Shown here: one piece after another, positions 17,127-26,289 of the stretch
Position numbering within the stretch: position 1 is the stretch's first letter
How the letters are laid out: every line of letters starts with the position of its first letter
NCBI GenBank assembly: GCA_964610315.1
Contig: CAZSVM010000006.1
Location: forward strand, 1 to 64,000
DNA: 64,000 bases
Source of the DNA: JAQVEM01 sp964610315
Lineage (GTDB): Bacteria > Actinomycetota > Humimicrobiia > Humimicrobiales > Humimicrobiaceae
Direction of reading: 5' to 3'
Notes under the pieces: model-generated
The model's database searches: none
What the model was told of the DNA's origin: nothing
The model's input: the letters and a program-made list of their open reading frames with translations, nothing else
Program-made: the position numbers and the translations under genes

Positions 17127-18149
17127 ATGAAGAAGGTTAAAATTTGTCTTATTGGAGCAGGTAGAGCAGGAGAGGTTCATGGCGATGTATATAATGATTA
17201 TGTAAAAAATTCGGAAATAACCGCAATTGTAGACAATGTTCCCGAAAAAGCCAAAATGCTGGCAAAGAAATATGGCCTGAAAGAAAATACGGCATTTCGT
17301 ACCTTAAAAGATGCAGTAGATAAGATTAAATTCGATGCAGTGGTTATCACTACTCCTACCTTCACCCATCCTGATTATACTGTTGAAGCCGCCGAAAATA
17401 AAATTCACATTTTTTGTGAAAAACCAATGGCCACCACTGCCAGTGACTGTGACAGGATGATAAAAGTCTGTAAAGACAGAGGGGTAATATTGCAGATTGG
17501 CTTTATGAGAAGATTCGATCCGGGATTCATATTTGCAAAAAAGATAATAGATAAAGGTACCATTGGAAGGCCAATCATAATTAAATCCCTGACTCACGGT
17601 CCGGGATTGCCAGGAAATTGGGCTCTGGATATTAAAAATTCAAACGGAATGCTGGCTGAGGTCAACAGCCATGATTTCGATACTATCAGATGGTTATCGG
17701 GAATGGAATATGAAAGTGTATATGCGGTTGCCAGAAACTTTAATTGTTCCGAAATAGAAAAAGAATTCCCTTACTTTTATGATACCGCAACAGTTTCATT
17801 AATTCTTAAAAACGGAACCTTCGGGCTCATCGATTGTATTTGTCCCTGTTTTTACGGATACGATGCCAGAGCCGAGGTTGCCGGAACCAAAGGAATAATG
17901 TTCATAGGCAGTCTTAAGGATTCTGCGGCCATAACCTGCACCAGAGAAAACAAGATTGTAATAGATCAGGTAATTAGCTGGAAAAAAAGATTTCATGAAG
18001 CTTACATTGCTGAAGACAGACATTTTATTGAGTGTATAATAAATAAAAAGGAACCTGCAGTAGGCGGCCTGGATGGCAAAAAAGCAGTGGAAGCAGTCAT
18101 AGCTGCGAACTATTCGATTTTAAAAGGTCAACCGGTGAATATAACATAA
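17127..18149 (+). CDS. Gfo/Idh/MocA-family dehydrogenase (IolG-like)
   Basis: 340 residues. The N-terminal NAD(P)-binding fold has G-A-G-R-A-G near residue 10. The family motif E-K-P-M-A-T-T follows near residue 95, then G-F-M-R-R-F-D and the substrate-side motif S-H-D-F-D-T-I-R-W-L. Family members oxidise a secondary hydroxyl of inositols or sugars. The length and motifs fit myo-inositol 2-dehydrogenases, but the same fold acts on many sugars. It is the first gene of an eight-gene operon, with AAGAAAGG before the ATG. Confidence 0.9.
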   Translation: MKKVKICLIGAGRAGEVHGDVYNDYVKNSEITAIVDNVPEKAKMLAKKYGLKENTAFRTLKDAVDKIKFDAVVITTPTFTHPDYTVEAAENKIHIFCEKPMATTASDCDRMIKVCKDRGVILQIGFMRRFDPGFIFAKKIIDKGTIGRPIIIKSLTHGPGLPGNWALDIKNSNGMLAEVNSHDFDTIRWLSGMEYESVYAVARNFNCSEIEKEFPYFYDTATVSLILKNGTFGLIDCICPCFYGYDARAEVAGTKGIMFIGSLKDSAAITCTRENKIVIDQVISWKKRFHEAYIAEDRHFIECIINKKEPAVGGLDGKKAVEAVIAANYSILKGQPVNIT

Positions 18150-18156
18150 AAACATA

Positions 18157-19203
18157 ATGATTGCTGTAATTTACAAAGGCAAAAAAAAATTAGATGTAGA
18201 AAATGTTCCAGTTCCTGAAATTTCCGAAAACGAACTTCTCTTGAAAGTAAAAGCAGCTTCCATTTGCGGGACTGATTTAAAAATTAAAGAATTCGGACAC
18301 TTTAAAAACCCCGATGATAAACCTATCATACTGGGACATGAGTTCTCCGGAGAGATAGCAGAAACAGGGAAAAAGGTAAAAAATCTAAAGAAAGGAATGA
18401 GAGTCTCTATCGCTCCCAATATCGGGTGCGGCCACTGCAGAGAGTGCCTCAGGGGTCTAACCAACCTCTGTGAAAACTACCAAGCTTTTGGTATAAGTAT
18501 GGATGGAGCATTTGCCGAATTAGTAAGGGTCCCATTCTCATATATATCCCAGGGAAATATTTTTACCTTACCCCTTAATCTGACTTTTGAAGAAGGGGCT
18601 TTGATAGAGCCGCTTTCGGCCGCATTTAACGGTATAGAATCCGCCGGTATTAACCTTTCGGATATCGTTCTTATTATAGGTGCCGGCCCCATGGGAATTT
18701 TAAACCTGATGCTGGCAAAATTAAAAGGAGCTCAAAAAGTAATTGTGAGTGAAATGGTTCCCGAACGTATAAAAATTGCAGAAGAAGTAGGAGCCGATTA
18801 TGTTATTAATCCCCAAAAGCAAAATTTAAAAGATACCCTGATGAAATTAAGTTATAACCGGGGTCCCGATGTAATAATAACTGCGGTATCATCGGTCAGA
18901 GCCCAGGAAGAGAGCCTGGATCTTATCGCCAGATGTGGAAGAATAGTGTTCTTCGGAGGTTTACCGAAAGGTATCGAAATCATAAATTTCAAATCTAATA
19001 TAGTTCATTACAAACAGGTTATAGTAACCGGTACCACAGGCTCCAGCGTTACTCAATATCATAAATCACTGGAATTGGCAGCATCCAAGAAAATAGATTT
19101 AAAAAAACTAATCAGTAAAAAATTTAAACTTCAGGAAGCAGAGAAAGCTTTCTCCAGTGCAGTGTCACCGGAAAATTTAAAAGTTTTATTTATTAATAAT
19201 TAA
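18157..19203 (+). CDS. Zinc-dependent medium-chain alcohol/polyol dehydrogenase
   Basis: 348 residues. Catalytic zinc ligands lie in S-I-C-G-T-D (near residue 37) and G-H-E-F-S-G (near 64). The structural-zinc loop is C-G-H-C-R-E-C-L-R-G-L-T-N-L-C, and the NAD fold has G-A-G-P-M-G near 175. The family includes sorbitol, threonine and L-idonate dehydrogenases. In Thermotoga inositol breakdown a similar pair (IolG then IolM) acts in sequence, which is a possible model here. It starts seven bases after the MocA-type gene. Confidence 0.9.
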   Translation: MIAVIYKGKKKLDVENVPVPEISENELLLKVKAASICGTDLKIKEFGHFKNPDDKPIILGHEFSGEIAETGKKVKNLKKGMRVSIAPNIGCGHCRECLRGLTNLCENYQAFGISMDGAFAELVRVPFSYISQGNIFTLPLNLTFEEGALIEPLSAAFNGIESAGINLSDIVLIIGAGPMGILNLMLAKLKGAQKVIVSEMVPERIKIAEEVGADYVINPQKQNLKDTLMKLSYNRGPDVIITAVSSVRAQEESLDLIARCGRIVFFGGLPKGIEIINFKSNIVHYKQVIVTGTTGSSVTQYHKSLELAASKKIDLKKLISKKFKLQEAEKAFSSAVSPENLKVLFINN

Positions 19204-19227
19204 ACAGTGGATTCAGAGGATTAAAAA

Positions 19228-20775
19228 TTGTCAAAAAAAACATACTTAGTAGGTGTTGATGTAGGTACTAATGGTACAAAATCTGCTATTTTCGACAGCT
19301 CCGGAAATCTTATATCGGAAGCTTTCGAAGAATCGAAACTTCACTATCCGGAATTGTGTGCAGTGGAGCAGGATTCTGACGAAATTTATGCTTCCGTAAT
19401 CAATACCATAAAGGAATGTGTTCAGAAATCCAATATAGAAGTAAAAAATATAGAAGGAATTGCCATAGACGGCCAAATGGCCGGTATTTGTTCCATAGAC
19501 AAAAACTGGCATGCGGCAACACCTTACGATTCCTGGCTGGACACCCGCTGTGCTCCCTACATTGAAAAATTAAAAGAAGAAGAATCCAAAATAATTTCTT
19601 TAACCGGAGGCCCCCCTTCATTTACCCATGGGCCAAAAATGCTCTGGTGGAAAAACGAAAGACCTCAGGTTTTTAAAAAAATTGCTAAGTTTATTATGCC
19701 CTCCGCTTACGTAGCCGGCAAGCTGGCCGATCTTAAGGCTTCGGAAGCATACATAGATTATACATTCCTTCATTTTAGCGGTTTTGCCGATATATTAAAT
19801 AAACGCTGGTCGGAGGATTTGTGCGGACAATTCGGCCTGCCTATGGAAAAACTGCCCAGAATTATTAAACCCTGGGAAGTGATAGGAAAGCTAAGCAGTA
19901 AAGCTGCCAAGGAGTCCTTATTGATCCAGGGTATACCTATTGCTGCCGGCTGTGGGGACACTGCAGCCAACATGCTGGGAGCTGCTTTTAATAGACCGGG
20001 CATGGTATTCGATGTAGCCGGTACAGCATCCGTATTCTCGGTGTGCCTTGATAAATTCAAACCCGACGTGGAAAATAAAACATTATTTACAGCAAGACTG
20101 GCTTCCGAAGATCTGTGGTATTCCCTGGCTTATATTAATGGCGGCGGGTTGAACTTAAGATGGTTCAGGGATGAAATAATGGGACTCAAAAAAAATTCTA
20201 CTGGAAAATCAATCAAAGATCCTTACCGGTATCTGGACGACATGGCATCCAAAATAAAAGAGGGTTCGGAGAAGCTTTTCTTCATACCGCACATGGGAGG
20301 GAGAGTTTGCCCAAACTCTCCTAATCTTAAAGGCAGCTGGATAGGCCTGAGCTGGAAACATAATATCGGCCACCTGTACCGGTCCTTATTGGAAGCAGTG
20401 GCTTATGAATATGCTATTTACATGAACATTGAAAAAAAGCTGGTCCCGGAAATCATATTCGAAGAAGCCAGAGTTATAGGAGGCGGTGCTAAAAGCAAAT
20501 TATGGAACGGGATAAAATCGGATGTTCTGGGAATCCCCTATGAAAAATTAAATAGAGAAGAATTCGGGGTGCTTGGTTCTTCGATACTGGCCGGTTATGC
20601 CACCGGCGTATTTGATGATTTAAAAAATACCGCGGACAGATTCAATGAAGTCAGATACAGAATCGAACCAGATGCGGAAAAACATAATTTTTACAAACAG
20701 TACGTGAACTACTATAAATTTTTACTAGAGGACACCAAAAACATATTTGCGGATATGGAAAAGGTAAGGGGTTAA
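19228..20775 (+). CDS. FGGY-family carbohydrate kinase
   Basis: 515 residues from a TTG start with AGAGGA seven bases upstream. The ATP-binding phosphate-1 motif is G-V-D-V-G-T-N-G-T-K-S. A Q-D-S-D-E and I-D-G-Q-M-A-G region lies in the sugar side, G-C-G-D-T-A-A-N near residue 245 carries the probable catalytic Asp, and G-G-G-A-K-S-K-L-W is the adenosine motif. Relatives phosphorylate xylulose, ribulose, gluconate or erythritol. The substrate is probably an oxidised or keto sugar made by the two dehydrogenases upstream. Confidence 0.9.
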   Translation: MSKKTYLVGVDVGTNGTKSAIFDSSGNLISEAFEESKLHYPELCAVEQDSDEIYASVINTIKECVQKSNIEVKNIEGIAIDGQMAGICSIDKNWHAATPYDSWLDTRCAPYIEKLKEEESKIISLTGGPPSFTHGPKMLWWKNERPQVFKKIAKFIMPSAYVAGKLADLKASEAYIDYTFLHFSGFADILNKRWSEDLCGQFGLPMEKLPRIIKPWEVIGKLSSKAAKESLLIQGIPIAAGCGDTAANMLGAAFNRPGMVFDVAGTASVFSVCLDKFKPDVENKTLFTARLASEDLWYSLAYINGGGLNLRWFRDEIMGLKKNSTGKSIKDPYRYLDDMASKIKEGSEKLFFIPHMGGRVCPNSPNLKGSWIGLSWKHNIGHLYRSLLEAVAYEYAIYMNIEKKLVPEIIFEEARVIGGGAKSKLWNGIKSDVLGIPYEKLNREEFGVLGSSILAGYATGVFDDLKNTADRFNEVRYRIEPDAEKHNFYKQYVNYYKFLLEDTKNIFADMEKVRG

Positions 20776-20813
20776 AAAAGTAAAAGATTAATTATTAATA
20801 TATTTTATCGACA

Positions 20814-21788
20814 ATGAAAGATTCGGTACAAACAGTAAAAGGTAAGATAAAAAAAGACGATCTGGGAATCATTGATTCACATTCCCATTTATGGATAGAT
20901 AAGATAAATAGTGATTCTAAAGATAAATATCTCAGGCCGGTGATAAATAACTTCTCCATAATAAAAAAAGAATTAAATAAATTTAAAGATGAAGAAATTA
21001 AAAATATATCCGATGGCCACGCCGCAGTTATAGATTGTCAACCGGTAGGCTGCGGCAGAAACGCAAATAGATTACTGGAACTATCCGAACTAACCAGAGT
21101 AAACATTATTTCAGTCACCGGGTTTCATAAGAAAATTTATTACCAACCCGATTCACCAATATGGAAAATGAGCAAAAAAAATGCAGCTATTCTCTTTAAA
21201 GAGGAAGTAAAAAATTATTTGACAGAAACAGCAGACGCCAATTACAAAAATAATAAGGTAAAAGCCGGTGCTATAAAAATCGCCTTTACCGGCATCCTTA
21301 AAGGCCAGTATAGAACACTGACCGAAGCAGCAGTGGAGGCTTCTCTGGCTACTGGTGCTCCCCTGGTCGTTCACACCGATAAAGGTCTGGGAGTAGAAAA
21401 TCTGGTAATACTTTTTGAAGAAAAAGGAATACCCCTTTCAAAAGTTATGTTATGTCACATGGATAAAAGAGCTGATATAAAATTACACAAACATCTGGCC
21501 CATAAATCGATTTATCTGGAGTACGATACCTTTAATCGCCCCAAATATGAACCGGAAAAAAATTTATGGCCCCTTCTGATTGAAATGATTAAAGAGGGCC
21601 ACAGTAGTTCCATAATGATAGGAAGTGATATAAAAGATAACTTATCCTGGGAAAGTATTAGCAGAAAAAGGGGTCTGGCCGGTTTTTTTAAGGATATTGT
21701 AGAGAAGCTTTTGGATTCAGGTGCGAAAAAGGGCGATATCGAAAATATCATTAAAAAAAATACACAAAATTTTTTATGCTTTAATTGA
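20814..21788 (+). CDS. Phosphotriesterase-family metal hydrolase, probable sugar lactonase
   Basis: 324 residues. The binuclear metal site of the phosphotriesterase-like family can be traced: H-S-H near residue 25, a Lys in A-I-K-I-A (the residue carbamylated in this family), H in V-V-H-T-D, H in L-C-H-M-D and D in I-G-S-D. Many bacterial members hydrolyse lactones, not phosphotriesters. Two dehydrogenases upstream and an aldolase downstream make an aldonolactone a sensible substrate. No good Shine-Dalgarno sequence is seen before the ATG. Confidence 0.82.
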   Translation: MKDSVQTVKGKIKKDDLGIIDSHSHLWIDKINSDSKDKYLRPVINNFSIIKKELNKFKDEEIKNISDGHAAVIDCQPVGCGRNANRLLELSELTRVNIISVTGFHKKIYYQPDSPIWKMSKKNAAILFKEEVKNYLTETADANYKNNKVKAGAIKIAFTGILKGQYRTLTEAAVEASLATGAPLVVHTDKGLGVENLVILFEEKGIPLSKVMLCHMDKRADIKLHKHLAHKSIYLEYDTFNRPKYEPEKNLWPLLIEMIKEGHSSSIMIGSDIKDNLSWESISRKRGLAGFFKDIVEKLLDSGAKKGDIENIIKKNTQNFLCFN

Positions 21789-21809
21789 TATATTGGCAAA
21801 AGGAGAATC

Positions 21810-22394
21810 ATGGAAGAGAAAAAAAGCAGAATTAAACCATTTACTTTCAGAATAGATTTAATAAACAAAACCATTTCAAATCCTGATTCACACATCGTAA
21901 GAAAACTCTCTTCAATGGAGAATCAATATCTGGATGAGAACAGCTACCAGGAAATGATTAAAAAAGAAGACAGAGTGTTATATGAGGTATACGAAAAATT
22001 AGTTCCTGAAATAGAAGGCGAGCTGATACAGGGATTGACTATCGTACATCCCGGTAAAGTAGGCAGGGAATATTTTATGACCAAGGGCCATTTCCACTCC
22101 ATACTGGAAACGGCGGAACTTTACCTCTGCCTTAAGGGGTATGGTTATATGATGATGGAAACACCGGAAGGCGAATGTCTGGCCGAAGAATTACTACCGT
22201 ACACTGCTTTATATGTTCCGGGAGGATGGGCTCATCGCTCGATAAACACCGGCAGTGACGATCTGGTGATGCTGTTTATTTACCCGGCACATGCCGGCCA
22301 TGACTATGCAACTATAGAAACCAAAGGATTCAGAAAATTACTCATTGAAGATAAGGGCAGACCAAAAATAATCGATAACCCAAAATGGAAATGA
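21810..22394 (+). CDS. Cupin-type sugar-phosphate isomerase (archaeal-type glucose-6-phosphate isomerase)
   Basis: 194 residues, the usual length of the cupin GPI family (PF06560 type). The metal ligands lie in cupin motif 1, T-K-G-H-F-H-S ... E-L-Y-L-C-L-K-G, and motif 2, P-G-G-W-A-H-R-S-I-N. These enzymes interconvert glucose 6-phosphate and fructose 6-phosphate using Fe or Mn; in this operon a related keto/aldo sugar acid is equally possible. Start after AAAGGAG. Confidence 0.85.
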   Translation: MEEKKSRIKPFTFRIDLINKTISNPDSHIVRKLSSMENQYLDENSYQEMIKKEDRVLYEVYEKLVPEIEGELIQGLTIVHPGKVGREYFMTKGHFHSILETAELYLCLKGYGYMMMETPEGECLAEELLPYTALYVPGGWAHRSINTGSDDLVMLFIYPAHAGHDYATIETKGFRKLLIEDKGRPKIIDNPKWK

Positions 22395-22443
22395 TTTTAA
22401 CATTATACATTAGTATTATTACTATAAAAGGAGCAAAGAGAGC

Positions 22444-23445
22444 ATGCAGAGAAAGATGCTGAAAGAATGCCGTATTTTAATAACACCAACCAGTTACGGT
22501 AAATATGATAAAAATTTAAAACTAAAACTGGAGGAAATGGTAAAAGAAGTGGTGTATAACACCAAAGGAAAACCGTTGAGTGCGGAAGAATTGGCCCCCA
22601 CAATAGAAAATTTTGATGGAATGATTGCCGGGCTTGACGAGATAAATAAAACTGTAATCTCCCGGGCCAAAAATCTAAAAGTAATCTCCAGATATGGCTC
22701 TGGTTATGATAGGGTGGATATAGAAGCCGCAAAAGAGGCCGGTATTTATGTAACCAATACGCCGGGAGCAAACTCCGTCTCGGTAGCGGAATTAACTATT
22801 GGTCTCGCTCTTGCCGCTGCCCGTTCCATCCCCTATGCCAACGTCGAAACCAAAAAGGGGCAGTGGCCCAGATTAAAGGGCATTACCTTGCAGGGAAAAG
22901 TATTCGGTCTGATAGGTCTGGGTAGTATAGCTAAAGAAATTGTGTTCAGATTAAAAGGATTCGATTGCAAATTGGTTACCTATCATCCTCACAGAAATTC
23001 CGAATTCGAAGAAAAACATAATATAGAATATTGTTCCCTGGACCATCTGCTCGGTAAATCTGACTTCATATCACTTCACCTGCCGGTTACCCCGGCAACT
23101 TCCGGAATGGTAAACAAAGAATTTCTGGACAAAATGAAAGAAGGTTCCATTTTAATCAATACCTCACGGGGAGAACTGATAGACGAGGATGCCCTGTATC
23201 AGAGTTTAAAAAGCGGCCATATCCGGGCAGCAGCACTGGATGCCTTTTACAAAGAACCCCCTGAACCCAACAATCCACTGCTGTCCCTGCCCCAGGTTGT
23301 AGTTACCCCCCATATGGGAGCAGCCACCGATATGGCCGCAAATGAAATGGGAAGAATGGCTATGGAAGACTGTATTGCTGTCTTAAAGGGCGAAAAACCA
23401 AAATTTATAGTGGTAGAGCCCAGTAAAGCAACAGGAGACAATTAA
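22444..23445 (+). CDS. D-isomer 2-hydroxyacid dehydrogenase (SerA-like)
   Basis: 333 residues. The NAD fold has G-L-I-G-L-G-S-I-A near residue 158. Catalytic residues follow the family order: Arg in I-N-T-S-R-G-E (near 240), Glu in E-P-P-E-P-N (near 268) and His in V-T-P-H-M-G-A-A (near 288). There is no ACT domain, so it is not a regulated serine-pathway enzyme. In this operon it may oxidise or reduce a sugar-derived 2-hydroxyacid. AAAGGAG precedes the ATG; a second ATG lies four codons on. Confidence 0.9.
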   Translation: MQRKMLKECRILITPTSYGKYDKNLKLKLEEMVKEVVYNTKGKPLSAEELAPTIENFDGMIAGLDEINKTVISRAKNLKVISRYGSGYDRVDIEAAKEAGIYVTNTPGANSVSVAELTIGLALAAARSIPYANVETKKGQWPRLKGITLQGKVFGLIGLGSIAKEIVFRLKGFDCKLVTYHPHRNSEFEEKHNIEYCSLDHLLGKSDFISLHLPVTPATSGMVNKEFLDKMKEGSILINTSRGELIDEDALYQSLKSGHIRAAALDAFYKEPPEPNNPLLSLPQVVVTPHMGAATDMAANEMGRMAMEDCIAVLKGEKPKFIVVEPSKATGDN

Positions 23446-23463
23446 ATTACAGGGAGTTTTTAA

Positions 23464-24426
23464 GTGAAAAACAGTGAACCGAAGAATTATAAAATAATAA
23501 AAAAAGAAAAACCAACCTTTTATTTCATCGGAGTAACTACTTCGAAATCATCCATAATGAAAATTTTTCCTTCATGGATGAATGAACTGGGAAGGCCGGA
23601 GATATCAATAGAAGGTATGGATTTAAAAATTCATGATGACCCTGAAAATTACAGACAGGCAGTGGCACAGATTAAATATGATCCCAATTCCATCGGTGCC
23701 CTGGTAACCACCCATAAAATGGATTTATACACTGCTGCAGAAGATATGTTTGATTATTTCGATAATTATGCCCTGCTACTTAATGAAGTATCATCTATTT
23801 CAAAAAATAATGGGAAGCTGGAAGGATACGCCAAAGACCCCATAAGTTCCGGACTTTCCTTTGAACATATAGTCGATAAAGGATATTTTGCAAAGACAAA
23901 GGCAAACCTATTAATTTTTGGAGCAGGAGGATCCAGTATCGCCACCATACTTTACATGATAACCAAAAGGGAACCTTCCGATAGGCCCCAAAAAATTATT
24001 GTGGTAAACAGAAGCCAGCCCAGGCTGGATCATTTAATGGAAATCATCCAGAAAATAAAGACCGGTATCAATATCCAATATATCCATAACCAAAACCCGG
24101 AAGTAAATGACAAAATAATGGGTTCACTCCCCCCTTTTAGTGTTGTTATTAATGCTACCGGTATGGGAAAAGATACTCCCGGATCACCGATAACGAATAA
24201 GGGATTTTTTCCAAAAAATGGTCTGGCCTGGGAATTTAACTACAGAGGAGAGCTTGACTTTATGCATCAAGCTGAAAAACAGAAAAATCTGCGTAACGTA
24301 ACAGTGGAAGACGGATGGATGTACTTCATACACGGATGGACACAGGTAATTTTTCAGGCTCTTCATCTTGAAATAGATAAAGAATTGTTCAATCGTCTGG
24401 TTGATATCGCAAATTCTTTTAGATAA
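23464..24426 (+). CDS. Shikimate dehydrogenase-fold protein of unknown substrate
   Basis: 320 residues from a GTG start (AGGGAG upstream). The N-terminal substrate domain opens F-Y-F-I-G-V-T-T-S-K-S-S-I-M-K-I-F-P-S-W, where AroE has the S-x-S shikimate-binding pair; V-T-T-H-K-M-D takes the place of the V-T-x-P-x-K catalytic Lys segment. G-A-G-G-S-S and V-V-N-R-S-Q form the NAD(P) fold, and I-N-A-T-G-M-G follows. Two departures (no Pro before the Lys, altered serines) and the sugar-operon setting suggest it acts on something other than shikimate. Confidence 0.8.
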   Translation: MKNSEPKNYKIIKKEKPTFYFIGVTTSKSSIMKIFPSWMNELGRPEISIEGMDLKIHDDPENYRQAVAQIKYDPNSIGALVTTHKMDLYTAAEDMFDYFDNYALLLNEVSSISKNNGKLEGYAKDPISSGLSFEHIVDKGYFAKTKANLLIFGAGGSSIATILYMITKREPSDRPQKIIVVNRSQPRLDHLMEIIQKIKTGINIQYIHNQNPEVNDKIMGSLPPFSVVINATGMGKDTPGSPITNKGFFPKNGLAWEFNYRGELDFMHQAEKQKNLRNVTVEDGWMYFIHGWTQVIFQALHLEIDKELFNRLVDIANSFR

Positions 24427-24446
24427 AAAAATAAAAAGGAGGAAAA

Positions 24447-25121
24447 ATGGCGCAATTCGACAGGATTACTGTTTACAACACCATGATGGAAGACGGTTTG
24501 ATACCACTCTTTTACAATAAGGATATCGAAAAGACAAAAAAGGTCACCGAAGCTCTGGCAAAGGGAGGCTCGCGGATACTGGAGTTTACAAACAGAGGAG
24601 ATCTTGCAGCAGAGGTTTTTTCCGACTTAATAAAATTCAGCCTAAAAAAATATCCCGATTTGATCGTAGGAGTAGGTTCGGTGATTGACGCCCCTACAGC
24701 TGCCCTTTACATGGGTATGGGAGCAAATTTTATCGTGGGGCCATCCTTTAACAAGGAAATAGCCATGCTGTGTAACAGGAGAAAAGTTGCCTATATTCCC
24801 GGTGCAGCTACTGCAACCGAAGTATCTACTGCAGAAGAGTACGGTGCCGAAATCGTCAAAATTTTTCCGGGTTCGACCGTGGGGGGACCGGCTTTTGTAA
24901 AAAATATTCTAGGTCCCATGCCCTGGTCAAAATTAATGCCCACCGGAGGGGTTACTGCAGAAGAAAGTAATATAAAAGCATGGTTCGAAGCCGGCGTGGT
25001 ATGTATCGGAATGGGTTCGAAACTGGTAAGCAAAAATCTGGTATCCGAAGAAAAATATGATGAAATTGCCGGTTTGACTTCCGAAGTTTTAGAGATAATC
25101 AAAAAGGTAAGAAAAAAATAG
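24447..25121 (+). CDS. KDPG/KHG-type aldolase
   Basis: 224 residues, a class I TIM-barrel aldolase. The Schiff-base Lys is in E-I-V-K-I-F-P-G, the catalytic Glu in R-I-L-E-F-T-N-R-G, and the phosphate/glycine loops are M-P-T-G-G-V and G-V-G-S-V. The family splits 2-keto-3-deoxy-6-phosphogluconate or 4-hydroxy-2-oxoglutarate to pyruvate and an aldehyde. As the last gene of the operon it probably does the carbon-carbon cleavage, feeding pyruvate to the acetyl-CoA pathway. Start after AGGAGG. Confidence 0.9.
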   Translation: MAQFDRITVYNTMMEDGLIPLFYNKDIEKTKKVTEALAKGGSRILEFTNRGDLAAEVFSDLIKFSLKKYPDLIVGVGSVIDAPTAALYMGMGANFIVGPSFNKEIAMLCNRRKVAYIPGAATATEVSTAEEYGAEIVKIFPGSTVGGPAFVKNILGPMPWSKLMPTGGVTAEESNIKAWFEAGVVCIGMGSKLVSKNLVSEEKYDEIAGLTSEVLEIIKKVRKK

Positions 25122-25226
25122 TTTTAAACCAAAAGCAAAAAATATCGAAAAATCGATCTCAGGGTTAATACGCCCTGATAGTTGATGCAATTTTAAGCTG
25201 TCTTCAGCGGTATTAATAAGAAAAGG

Positions 25227-26261
25227 TTAACGTGTAAATCTTCGCCTTAACTGGTCTATTACCACCACTCCGATTATTAGAATACCGGTGAATACCCTCT
25301 GAGCAAAATCATGTACATTATGAAGATTCAATACATTTTTCAATACGCTTAATACACCAGCACCAAATAATGAGCCGACGACGCCGCCCTGGCCGCCGAA
25401 CAGGTCCGTTCCACCGATCACCACAGCGGCAATACTGTCCAGATTGGTAGAATCTGCCATTAAAGCATTAGCAGAGTTCATCCGGCCGATTAGTATTATG
25501 CCTGCCAGTGCAGATAACAGTCCCGAAAGTGCATAAATTTTAATTTTGGTAAAATCAACATTTATACCCGATATGGCTGCAGCTTCTCTATTTCCTCCTA
25601 TCGCATAAATGGATCTTCCCAGCGAAGTATGACTTAAAATCAGCCAGCCTATAACAACCATAGCCAATGAAATTATAAGGGCAATAGGTATCCCAATTAC
25701 TTTTCCGCTCCCCAGATATATTATCTGCGGCGGTAAATATGCTCTGAGTTTTACTGCGGTTACATGGGAGGGAACCGGCAATCCTCCGGTTAAAATCAAA
25801 GCCAACCCACGAATGGTTACCATCATACCCAAAGTAGCTATAAAATCGGGAATTCTTGCTTTGGTGATAATTAAACCGGTAATACTTCCTATTACTAATC
25901 CCGACACCAGTCCCAGGCTTATCGATACCAGAACCGGCAGACCCCAGTAGCAGAACGATACCGCAGTTAACGATCCGCAAAAGGCAAGAACGGCACCCAC
26001 GGAAAGATCGATGCCTGCTCCGATGATTACCAGCGTCTGAGCCACGGCCACAATAATATCAGCCGGCATACGTTGAGCCATATTAACTGCGTTTCCAATA
26101 GTTAAAAATCCCGGTGCCGTTAATGTATAGTATAAAAATACGCTGCCTATGGCCAGGATAATTGTAGTAATCAAAATTCTTGCCCGTTTCTGCCGTGATG
26201 TTGCCAGTGATTTCCACCATTCTGAATTTAAAAACTTAAATTTTGATGATTTCTTTACCAT
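25227..26261 (-). CDS. Sugar ABC transporter permease (RbsC-like)
   Basis: 344 residues from ATG 26261, preferred over an in-frame TTG at 26279 because AAAGGGA is eight bases upstream. About ten membrane helices. The family signature is clear: I-G-A-G-I-D-L-S-V-G-A-V-L-A, A-R-I-P-D-F-I-A-T-L-G-M and A-I-G-G-N-R-E-A-A-A-I-S-G-I-N-V. It forms the membrane channel with the ATPase encoded 28 bases upstream. The adjacent oxidative operon suggests the imported sugar is its substrate. Confidence 0.92.
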   Translation of the reverse strand: MVKKSSKFKFLNSEWWKSLATSRQKRARILITTIILAIGSVFLYYTLTAPGFLTIGNAVNMAQRMPADIIVAVAQTLVIIGAGIDLSVGAVLAFCGSLTAVSFCYWGLPVLVSISLGLVSGLVIGSITGLIITKARIPDFIATLGMMVTIRGLALILTGGLPVPSHVTAVKLRAYLPPQIIYLGSGKVIGIPIALIISLAMVVIGWLILSHTSLGRSIYAIGGNREAAAISGINVDFTKIKIYALSGLLSALAGIILIGRMNSANALMADSTNLDSIAAVVIGGTDLFGGQGGVVGSLFGAGVLSVLKNVLNLHNVHDFAQRVFTGILIIGVVVIDQLRRRFTR

Positions 26262-26289
26262 TCTATATGTCCCTTTCAACTTAAAGATA

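Noticed and set aside
25122..25226. Possible bidirectional terminator between the aldolase and permease genes
   Set aside because: Only a 6-bp stem (TCAGGG/CCCTGA) with no T-tract on either strand.
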